Below, one piece after another: positions 1 through 11,500 of a stretch of 64,000 nucleotides of DNA. Numbering within the stretch: position 1 is the first letter of the stretch; every line of letters starts with the position of its first letter. Source of the DNA: Sipunculus nudus. Its lineage: Eukaryota; Annelida; Sipuncula; Golfingiida; Sipunculidae. The position numbers were made by a program, and so were the translations under genes. The notes under the pieces are model-generated. The model did not search any database. It was not told the DNA's origin and saw only the letters and a list, made by a program, of their open reading frames with translations. The DNA is taken from contig CM049317.1 in assembly GCA_026874595.1 (NCBI GenBank), positions 49,686,401 through 49,750,400 on the forward strand. The letters run 5' to 3'.

Positions 1-1324
1 ACCTTGACCTCTTACCTTTGCTTGAAATGTGTCCACAACCATTTTTAAAGAAGTGGATCCTGTGACCTTGACCCTGACCTTGTGACCTCAAACCTACGGG
101 ATTCTTTCCCCACTTGGTAAGCCAGCCATATGTGAAAGATGCATGCTTTTGGAAGAAACTTTTGGCTAGAGTTAATTGGGGGGGGGGGTTCAAAAACACC
201 CCGTAACTCAGGGAATATAGGTCGCAGTGACCTAATTCCAGGTCTGTACAGAGATCTTTTTAGATCCTTTAAGACTGTATAGGGTTCTTGATCCTAGCCC
301 TCACGGTTACGATTTGTGCCCTGCTAACGGCCGGACGGCACGACGGATAAACGGAAGGACGACGAACAGAGAAAAACTTTGCAACTGCTTGGTAAATTAA
401 CACAGCAGGCTATAAGAAACATATTTTTGTACATGTTCACTAATGCCTACTGACAACACAACAACAGAAGGTTTAATTTTCTGGGGCGGACCGTCGTATA
501 ACCACGCGACACAGGGCACAGATGAAATGTTTGTATGAGCGATCGTCTCTCATTCAAGGCCACGAGCGTGCTTTATCTACAGTTAGGTTTTTTTTAATGG
601 GAGATGTTGTCACATGATCCAGGTCCTGGAAGAAGCCAGTTCAACACATGGGGGGGGGGGGGGGGCACAGAGTTCAATATAAATGCTACCTCAGTGACAG
701 ATAGATACCCCGATATATCTCAGTCTTGATTTTAATGGTAAAACGCTTAACGGGACTGGTAAGCTTTATTCTCTGGTGTCGGCTAAAATACATCCCTTGA
801 TGATAAGATCTTTATATTCAAAAATTTTCAATCATAACGGATTTCTGCGTTTAAAACAGTTATTGGAATGTTTATTTCATTTTTATAATCACTTGAACGG
901 ACAATTTGTAAAATTACCTTCAATATATAAATACAAGTAAAATCCCTACCGCTTGGCTTTTATTCCATTAATTTAAATATACAGCGCGTGCCAAACATTA
1001 TCTCGTCTGGCATTCTGCATCATGCCAGGTGACGATTTTAAACTAATGAGTTACATCAGTTCGTACTGACAAAGCCACCCTTTAATACACTTGAAAAGGC
1101 ATCCTGTAATAATTCTTGCTGGTCTATTAGTTAAAATTTGCGCTATCTGAAATGGTTCATCCTTCGCTCATACAATATAAGTAGGGGCCATTGTTTTACT
1201 ACATCTATAGCATGACGTTATTACTTAAATGCTATTTAGACATGAAAAATACCAATATTTGGCTCTTGCCAGTTCTTTCATTTCCTGTTTACTGTATGTT
1301 TTACAGAATATTTATAGCAAGAAA
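1..1324. other. Upstream non-coding region with mollusc-type repeats
   Basis: No gene is seen. The first 360 bases hold repeated tgaccttgacc-like words and a block ending in a gacgg/ggacgacg-rich segment, a style common in molluscan dispersed repeats. Poly-G runs occur near 180-189 and 651-665. The rest is AT-rich and would contain the promoter and any 5' UTR exon of the Ig receptor that starts at 1325. A tttacag just upstream of that ATG (about 1300-1306) could be the acceptor of a 5' UTR intron. No clear TATA box could be assigned. Confidence 0.5.
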
Positions 1325-4300
1325 ATGGTCATCTGGCAGGTGGTTATGACACTGTGTTTAATGGCCTATGGTTCTGAGGCAGGTAAGTACATTTAAACAT
1401 GCAATGTTCAGAATGCAGAGTAACTATAGGCACTCATAACTACATTTTAAGACCACAAACAACATGCTAAAGACCTATGATTAAGGTTAATACATACCTG
1501 TATTCACATGTCATCTATTTAAGAATAAACACAAAAAAATTATCAGATTGAAAAATTATCATTACAAAAATAAAATAATTTGGGAATGATTTTTCAAATC
1601 GAAGTTTCAGACTGGCGGTAGTGCAGTGTCTGTTCAGCGCTGTCGGATGATTTAAAGGATTTTCATAACTTAAATGTTAATGACCATTGTACAGCTATAG
1701 GAATAGAATATAAAGAACTGGAAGATCTATCTATATAAAGATTTCGTCTTGATCAAATTAACAAATTATAGTCATATTTACACGAAGGACAATACTGTCT
1801 GTGTTTTAAGTGAATTTTGGCATGGTTCATTGTGATTATCATTTTTATTCACATAAACCAATAAAGACACTAGCAGTAACAGGTAATTTAAGTGCATGTA
1901 AAGGATTGCAATCAAAAGAACCGTAGGTATCGTATCTGTATATACCTGTTTATACCTGGACACAGGCATATTGAAATTGTACATCTTTATTAAGAACAAC
2001 AAAACAAGCTCATATCCCTCCTAGGGATATTTATAGAGCAGCAAGTGTTCTTTTTAAATACATGCCAGTATACCAGTAAATATAAAAATTAATCAGTGAT
2101 AGACTTCCTGAAGGACTCGTTTCTAGCACACACATGTATGAATAATTTATATTGTTTACTTGGTAATTGGCTCCTGAGTTGTGCTCAGGACGCAAATGTG
2201 GTGAGCCCTGACCCAGGCTGAGCGCTCTGCAGGCTAAATCGACCGTTTCTAGGGGTCCTTTGTGGTATGACCAAACGAAGGGGCCGATTACACACCCATG
2301 GCTGCAGGCGCAGCAGTCACCAGGACTGGTTAACACCGGAACATAAAATGAGAGTAAGCGAATGCGACTGCTCTGTCACGTAGTCAAGTAAACTGGAATG
2401 GAACCTGCAGATGTATATACTACTGCAGATGTAACATCAGTATTGGTTCAAAAGCAATATATTTTTTTTTTCAATTTTTTTGTCGGAGGTAAGCGGCTCC
2501 ATTTTGATCTAGCATTAACAAAATAGAGCCGCTTACCCCCAACAAAGAAATAGAAAAATTGTATTGCTTTCGAACTAATACTGATGTTACATGTTTGCTT
2601 TTTCCTGGTAACTGTATTGTATATACATGTATTTAAATGTACATTATATAAATAGAACTAAATTAGCTTATTATGTTGAATAATTCAATATCAAACGCCA
2701 ACACACGTGCAGCACATTTCAAATAGCCGGTAGCATTTGTTAAATAACATTAACAATATATGCAGCTTAGTGCGATTCCATATATACCAGGTCTTCATAC
2801 AACTATGATACTGACTTTATACTGACTATTTAAGGCACTCTATATCTACCTTCAGTTTTAGATGCTTTATGAGAAAAGACGTATGTGTTGCGGAAGGTAC
2901 CAGTCTAAGTGAAACGTCATTTGACTTATGACCTGCCAGTCAGCCTCGTTTTGGATATAATAAAGTTCTGTGTAGTTAAGTTGGAATTCGTCACTTTATA
3001 ACATGGTGTCAGACGCGCCAAATAACAGGATCTACAGCCAAATGTAGTATATAAACACTGTCAGTACTTAGATACGTGTGTTCCTCACCCTCGGACTAAT
3101 TGACATTACAATATGCGGCCAGACGAACCTGTTTGAACACAGTTTGTACACGGTGCTTGGCATTCACATGTACGATTACCGTTTTGGCTTCGAGACAAGT
3201 GCACTGGATTTACACGCCTGCAGTTGGGTGGGTGACAAGTTTTTAACGCTTATGAACGGAACACACGTAAAGTTTCATGATGGCAATGTTGGTCCTAATG
3301 CATGTCATACCTCCTCCGGAGAAAATGGATATTAAAAAAGATTTAGCCTCCAACTGGCAGTTTTTCAGTGATAGCTGGAAAAACTATGAAGTGGCTACAG
3401 AACTTGACAAAAAAAGCAACGCAGTACGCGTTGTCACCTTGTTAGCAGTGATCGGAAAAGAATGTCACCAAGTGAATAAAAACCTGTCGCTATCAGAAAC
3501 AGACCGTTCTGACAGTGATACAATTTTAATGAAATAAGCAGAACATTTTCAGCCCTCTAAGAATACTATCTATGAAGATATCTGTTTAATTAATGTACAC
3601 TGGAAACCGGAGAGACGGTCGGTCAATTTGGAAACAGACTGAGAAAAACGGCTGCTACATGTTATTATGGCTAATTATTGGATTAAATGCTGCGCGATAG
3701 AGTCGTTATAGGAATCAAATGTCATCAGACTAGAGCACGTCTGCTTCGTGAACCAAATTTAACACCACAGAAAACACTGGATATATGCCGAACAAGTGAA
3801 ACAGCAACAGCACAGTTACAGAAGATGGGCATTCAAACACAGAGACTGTACATTATGCAGAGTCTAGAGAACATCGACATGTGAACAAATCTAAATCAAG
3901 TTATATGATAAACAGTTGCAAGTATTGTGGTAACAGACACCAAAAAGGCAGTTACGCAGCATACGAAAAAAAAACCATTTTGCTCAAAAGTGCAGATCTA
4001 AAGGAAATAATACAACAAGCAGTTCTAGGCAAAAAAAAGTTGTAAGACACGCAGAAGCACACAACAATTTCATCATGTATTGGACGAAAAACGTGATGAA
4101 AACAGTGATGGCTACTTGCAAAGATGGCTACTTGCAAGTGTGTCTTGATGAACCATCAAGCTTGCTCACCACATTCTGGACACCGTTCGGTCGATACCAA
4201 TGGTAGCGTATGCCCTTCGGGCTCATCACCGGAAAAATTCCAAAGACGCCTTGACGAATGTCTTGAAGGTTTTGACAATGTTGAAGTCATTGCTGATGAT

Positions 4301-7300
4301 ATCATCATATATGGATCAGGAAATACAGAGGCAGAAGCACTCGTCTATCATGACAATGCATTTCTAGCTTTATTGGAACGATGTAGAGACAGAGGACTTA
4401 AGTGACCAAACACAAACTCAAGTTCTGAATAGTGTTTCATACATGGAACATATACTGAGTGACAAAGGATTGTCCCCAGATCCAAACAAGGTAGAAGCTG
4501 TTCTTGATATGCCTCCCCAACAGACGCACAAGGTGTTCAGCGGCTATTAGGAGTTGTCATATACCTGTCAAAATTCACGCCACAACTGAGTTCATTAAAT
4601 GAACCACTACGTCGTCTCGCGGATAAAGACACTGAGTTCAAGTGGTTACCTCACCACACTGAAGCATTTGACAAAATCAAAACACGCATCACACAAGCAC
4701 CAGTACTTAGGTACTATGATGTGAACAAAGACGTGACTATAGAATGTGACAGCTCAGATGTTGGCATTGGAGCAGTTTTAACGCAAGAAGGGCATCTAAT
4801 CGCATATGCGTCACGTGCACTAACCAAAACAGAACGCAACTACGCACAAATTGAGAAAGAGTGCCTAGCAAATGTGTATGCAACAGAGAGATCTGAACAG
4901 TATATACTGGGAAAGAAAAACATATTGATACAATCGGACCATAAATCCTTGATGGCCATATTCAAGAAGTCAATATTCACAAGCCCGAATCGTCTGCAGG
5001 GAATGAGCTCAGACTGCAGAAATACCCTCTGAATTTGAATGTAAGCCAGGACCAAAAATGTACATAAGTGACACATTATCAAGAGCGGCTCTGCCATTGC
5101 ACAAAGTTGAACCAGACACACCAGAATATATGATATTCCAACTTGAACAGAAGTTTCGAGGTGAACTGGCACAAATCAACATGGATAATGACGTGTTTGT
5201 TACTGATAACCGTTTGAACAAGATCAAATTAGAAACAAACAGAGGCATTACTTTACAAACACTGATGAAAACGATCAGCAGCGGTTGGCCTGATGACAAA
5301 TTTGAGGTACCTTTGTGCATACGTGAATACTGGCCGTATAGAGATGAGTTAGCCACACAGAATGGCCTAGTATTCGAGGAACTAGAAATGTCATATCTAC
5401 AGTAATGAGACGTGACCTGATAGCAAGAGCACATGCTTCACATTTAGGTATCCAGAGTACCACATATACTGCAAGAAATATCATGTATTGGCCGAGAATG
5501 CATGCAGATCTAACGCAAGCAGTGCAGAGATGTCCTACTTTCCAAGAATTCCAACCCGCCTTAGCCAAAGAACCATTGATGACGTACCCCATACCGAAAA
5601 TGCCTTGACCAATAGTAGCCAGTGATTGTTTTGAACTGGATGGTCAGAACAACTGTGTATTTGTAGATTTGTACTCCGACTATATTGAAGTTTGTGAGTT
5701 GGATAGAATGTCCTGTGAGTCACTAATAAGCAAAACTAAACCCATATTTGCAAATCATTGATTACCGAAAGTGCTTATCACAGATAATGAACATAATTAT
5801 GCGTCATAAGAGTTCAGCCTGTTTGCACAAAATTGGTATTTTGCCCACATAACGTCTAGTCCACATCACAGCAAGTTCAACCGAAAGGCCGAGTCAGCTG
5901 TCAAAATAGTTAAAGGACTGATCAAGAAGTCTAAACACACTAATGTAGATATGTGGAAGGCCATATTTGAATCGAGAAATACGCCAACACCAGGAATGGA
6001 CAGTTCGCCAGTTCAAAGAACACGCCGCATCAGATCGTTCTTACCATGCAAAGACACACGTTATGCCCCGAAATTGGAACAACAAGTACCACAGCAAGTT
6101 ATACAGAGAAGAAATAAAGCCAAGACATACTTTGATAGAAATGCTCGCCCGTTACCAGAACTTTTAATAGGTCAACCAGTGAGAACTAAAGTACAACCAT
6201 AACTGCAAAACTTGCCCCAAGAAGTTACGAGGTAGAAGTTAATGGTCGCAGCTACAGATGCAATCGAGTTCATGTAAGAGTAACCGTTGAAACAGATGAC
6301 CTGTCTAATAACGCAGAGACCCGGCTTAACCATACAACCAATGCAAACACTGAGTCAAACACACCAGCTGACCAGCTTGTAGACCCTGATACATCTGACA
6401 CATCCGCCCCTACGCGTCATGAGAAAGTGAACCCCTCATCAGAGACACAAGCGAGTGTTATTATAAGGTATGGAAGAGTATCCAAACCGCCTGAGAGATT
6501 CAGAGACTATGTATAAATGATCAGCAGTAGAAATTAAGTCATAAGTAGTTTGAACAACCACATGACATCATGCGTAGCACAGAATTAAGGACTCATTTTT
6601 TTTAATAAGGATCCATTACGATCCATGAATGCCGTGTGGGCATTAGCAAAGTATTGCAAAATAAGAGAGCGCCAGTAACTGTTCAACAGTAATTTTACGT
6701 ACTCTAATGTTATTAAAAGATCTCTGATATGACGAATTTCTTAATTTTTGGTTGTGAAAAGGATGTTGCGGAAGGTACCAGTCTAAGCGAAACGTCATTT
6801 GACCTATGACCTGCGCGTCAGCCTCATTTTTGATATAATAAAGTTATGTTAGTTCAGCTGGAGTCTGTCACTTTATAACAATATGGATCATCTTTGTAAA
6901 TAAACCCATCTTATATTCCTCTATTTTTGAGATTACCGAATTACATCAATGGTGTCAGTTTCTCAATTGTGGTTTCATCTTGTGTCTTGAAACCTGATGT
7001 CATACATACCTTTTAGTTAGAGGAAGGAAAATTAAAAGAGTAATAATTGGCTCAAACTATGCTGACCTTCCTTACGTGAGCCAAAGTTTTTTCCTTCTTT
7101 CTCGTATGTAGGTCAGAAAGTTTGAATATATTAGCTATAATAGGCTATCATGGTAACCGTAATTTTTTCTTCAGTTAGGTTAAAATAAGATGACTCTAAG
7201 TCGTAAAACTATCTGTGATGGCAATTAATATAGGGAAAGAATCAGGTGAGCGTCATGGGCCATTGGCCACTTGTTGGAGAATTCTCGAAAGAAACACCGC

Positions 7301-8375
7301 AGAGAAAAAAAACCACATACACTGCACCAGGAGAATGAAAAACATTTGGATTGTTTAATTAGAGATGTATTCTTTTCTTTGTGTAATGCCAAAATAAGAT
7401 GATTTTATAACCTTGAATATCTTACTGTTTTGAGAGATAATGTCTTTTCCAGCGACCAGTTTAAAATGTCGGAGCTCCTACCAAATGGTCGGACACACCG
7501 GGCGACTCGCCTGTGAAATGCAACCCGTAGACGCTCTGGTGTTTTCAATACACTGGGAAAAGTGTATTGTCAGGGCTTGCAATGAAATATTAACACATAA
7601 TGCCGAAGTTAATAAAACTGAAGTTAAGGGCAGCTTCAAAACCAAGCAGGTAGCACACAGTTACAAACACGGCCTGGTGGTAATGCTTCTGTACAACACG
7701 ACTAAAGATGAAGAGGGCATGTATGAAGTAACAGTTAAGTCAGCAGAAGATGATTACACCGGACGAATTTATTACGTGGTCGTTGACGCAATACTTGGTA
7801 ATTATCACCTTGTTACTCCATATCGGAGTAATTTATAACCATTTTACTATTTGCAGGGGGAATTTTAATATTTATGTTTATTCGTACTTAGTGGTAAGTT
7901 TACTAGTTTTTTTTTAAATTTTATATGTGGTTTAAAGATGACCGAATTCCTAATATTTCCTTATTGTTATTACTGATTGATATGCAAAGTGTGCTTTTGT
8001 CTGATACGAGGGACAGGGGATCCATAATTTAATCAGTAAGCCTTTCTCGCATCGAGCTATTAAGCGAGCCCTTATTAATGGTGTTTGATGTTTTTTGACA
8101 ATATTTTGATTTTCTAAAACACAAATAATACAGTGCTTACTTTGAATTACAACGTGTCGCCATCTATACCCCCCCCCCCCCCCCCGACTTGATTATGGCA
8201 AGAAAAAGCAAATGCCTCGTGCTATTAACATGCTATTAACAGCCAGTGGTATTAAATAAAAAAAGAGAAAATAAATTGGACGTGGCCTTAAATTCATATA
8301 AATTATTTGTTCAGTCATATCGGGATCTGATGATATCAGAAGTCACACACCCACACACATCCAACTACCCCCATA

Positions 8376-8425
<50 letters not shown>

Positions 8426-8561
8426 CGACGCATAGGCTATGGTAGGATATTTTTTCTTTGCTCTCAAGGGGATTAATCAGGAGCAAAATTATGCCTATTC
8501 TTTCACACTATCAGTTCAATATTGTTGTAACGGGGTCGGAAATAAGCGTTCGGGAGATGTT

Positions 8562-8596
<35 letters not shown>

Positions 8597-11500
8597 ACCA
8601 AGAAAAAAAAGACGTCCAGTGGTGGTGTATACGTTTACTACAAGATAGACAAAATAGAGATATGGCGTGCTGCCACAACCAACAGTATGAGCGGAATGCC
8701 GTCTCCACGGCAAGAATTCCCGCTATTACCTGCTCTTTTGTTATGTAAAACGACCAAATCTTAAGGGGGAACTCCCTGAGGGAGAACACAGGAAAGAACC
8801 AGACGAGTTTAAGATAGACCCGTTATATACACCCCCCTCTTAAGAAAATGGCGACCCGACATCTAAAACGAAATAAGATGGCTATGATACGATAGAATAA
8901 AGCAACCAATCATTATATATCAACACGTGCACACAGCGAAGTATGTCTTTACCTAACTTAATCTATGACATAATCGCCAGAACGAAGATAGGCAGGTAAC
9001 CGTTTCTGACGTGTTGACCTTCTTAATGGTCTAGGAGGCGATTCTATATTCACTGAAAGGGAAGGAGCATTATCAGGTGGAGGTATATATACAGGAGACT
9101 GGACCCAAGGGCCCTCGTTATCACACACCATGGAGGTAACAGACTCGTCATCCGAAATAACAGATTCAGCTGCAGATAGTACAGGTACATCATCTTGAAT
9201 GTTAGTAAAAGTTGGTTCTGAAATAGAAAGATGATCATTAATGGTATCATCATTAGACATGGAATGCTCAGAATCAATCACCATGATAATAGCATCGGAA
9301 TCATTTTCACTATCAGACGATAAATCACTGGAATTCTGAGAGTCCGGTACATTTCTCTGTACATTAGCGGTTGGCGGATCAGGAATGTAATCAATTGGCA
9401 GGAGAAGATTACGATGTAGTGTACGACTGAGCGAGGGATTGTCAATAGGAGAGACAACATAAACGGGTATCCCTGCTTTTGGTTGCATTTTAACAACATA
9501 AACCTGTTCTCCCCACTTATTCGCCAATTTGTGTTTTCCTGTAAAGGCTACATTACGAACTAACACGCGATCACCGATGTCAAGTACAGCGCCATGCGAC
9601 CGACGGTCGTATAATTTCTTATGACGGTGTTTTGAAGCGGCGGAAGTGCGTTGGGCAATATCGTATGCCGTCGATAACTGATTTTTCAAATCAGAAACGT
9701 AAGTTCGGTATGCTTGTTGGTCAGTTGGACTGTTAGTTCCCAAAATTAAATCAATTGGGAGTTGAGGATGACGCCCAAACATTAAGAAAAACGGTGAATA
9801 CCCGGTAGACTCGTTTTTGCTACAATTGTATGCATGAGTAAGTGGGCCAACGTGTTCTTTCCAGTTTCTCTTTTGTTCATCCTCCAGGGTACCCAACATA
9901 CTTAAAAGTGTACGGTTAAAGCGTTCAACTGGGTTACCCTGTGCATGGTAAGGAGTCGTACGAGATTTCTTTATACCACAGAGGCGACAAAGTTCACGTA
10001 TCAATTGAGACTCGAACTGTCTACCTTGGTCACTATGGATTCTACTAGGAAATCCATAGTGGTTTACAAAGGTATTCAGGAGCATCTTAGCAGTTTGTTT
10101 AGCCTTAGTACTTCGACAGGGCATCGCCATTGCGTATCGAGTAAAATGGTCCGTCATTACGAGGACATTTTCTACCCCACCCCTAGAGGGCTCTATACTA
10201 AGAAAATCAATACAAAGTAGCTCCATCGGTCCATTGGAGGATAGGGAAACTAAAGGAGCAGTATCGGGCGGTGATTTTCGCCGTATACATCGAGGACATT
10301 CCCTGACATACTTTTCTATATCACGTGTCATCTTTGGCCAGAAAAACCTGTCTTGAGCAAGTTGTAATGTACGATTGCGACCAAGATGGCCGACGTCATC
10401 ATGAATACCTGACATGGCAGTTTGTCGACATTGTGAAGGAACTACTAGCTGGAATTGTTCTTTCCCATCACACAGGCGACGACGGTAGAGAATCCCGTCC
10501 TTCAGAATAAGTGAATCTAAATACCTGAAAAGATATATCTGATCTGGCATTAAAGTGGGTTTACTTATTCGGGTACCATCCTTTAGGTACAGAATGAAGG
10601 GTTTCAACAGGTCATCCTGCCGCTGTGCAGAGCGTATATCCTGCGGGTCCTGAAACAAAGATGTAGAAGGGATGTTCATACATAAGACAGTATCAGGCAT
10701 ACATGTTATGGTGGATATCAAACCTGGTGTCGCCACGTCGGGGTTACATATAGCCTTTACAACCTCAGGAGGTATATCTTGTCCTTCGCCTCTACCTTTA
10801 TCTCGAATAGCTCTAGGAATTCGCGAGAGCGCGTCAGTATCGATGTTATGCTTTCCTGAGCGATATTGTATGCTAAACTCATAATTTGCAAGTTCGGCAA
10901 TCCATCGTTGTCCTGTGGCATCAAGCTTTGCTGTGGAGAGAACATAAGTAAGGGGATTATTATCTGTAAAAACAGTGAAACGGGAGCCGTAAAGATAGTC
11001 TTTGAATTTATCTGTAATGCTCCACTTTAATGCTAGGAATTCCAACTTGTGCGCTGGATATCTAGACTCCGCTGGTGTTAAGCTGCGGCTTGCAAAAGCA
11101 ATAGGTTTCTTCTCCCCATTCTGTTCCTGGTACAAAATACCTGAAAGTCCACTGAAACTAGCATCAGTATGCAAAATAAAAGGACATGAAAAATCAGCAA
11201 AAGCAAGCACAGGAGCTGTGGATAAAGCATCAATCAATGAGTCAAATGCATTTTGATGATCAGATGTCCAAATAAATGATGGAGTCGCTGAATTCGTAGA
11301 TTTTACTCTTGCCTTTGATTTGCGCTGGTCTCCCTTCAGTAGATTATGGAGAGGTCTAGCCATAGCAGCAAAACCTTTTATGAACTTGCGATAAAAACCT
11401 GCAAATCCTAAAAATCTACGTACATCCTGGACACAGTTAGGTATTGGCCATTCCTTCAGAACCTGTATTTTGCTGGGATCAGTTTTAATTCCTTCTTTTG

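Larger units (their letters stand above)
2886..6880 (+). mobile_element. Decayed Ty3/Gypsy LTR retrotransposon, sense in Ig-1 intron 1
   Basis: Two direct repeats of 117-118 bp (2886-3003 and 6764-6880) both begin TGTTGCGGAAGG and end CTTTATAACA, so they are TG...CA LTRs. They differ at roughly ten positions plus indels. The 4-base word TATG flanks the element on both sides (2882-2885, 6882-6885), consistent with a target site duplication of 4-5 bp. A TGGTGTCAGACG primer-binding-type sequence follows the 5' LTR with no spacer. Between the LTRs are recognisable gag, RT, RNase H and integrase fragments in the normal Ty3/Gypsy order on +, broken by frameshifts and stops. It is dead. The fragments resemble the K02A2.6-type retroelement proteins common in bivalves (family assignment by memory). 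Confidence 0.9.

Noticed and set aside
2031-2336. 101-codon ORF on minus in intron 1 of Ig-1
   Set aside because: GC-richer than its surroundings and possibly part of a repeat, but there is no recognisable domain and no splice partners.
3078-3335. 85-codon ORF on + at the start of the old LTR element
   Set aside because: It overlaps the gag start in another frame, contains no gag-like sequence, and the element is decayed.
8511-8789. Arg-Glu repeat ORFs on minus within the LTR (and the twin at 15356-15691)
   Set aside because: They are translations of the (CT)n block of the LTRs, and both copies are explained by the retrotransposon.
8832-8957. An env-like ORF at the 3' end of the young Ty3/Gypsy element
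   Set aside because: Pol ends at 8958 and only about 125 bases remain before the LTR, so there is no room for env.
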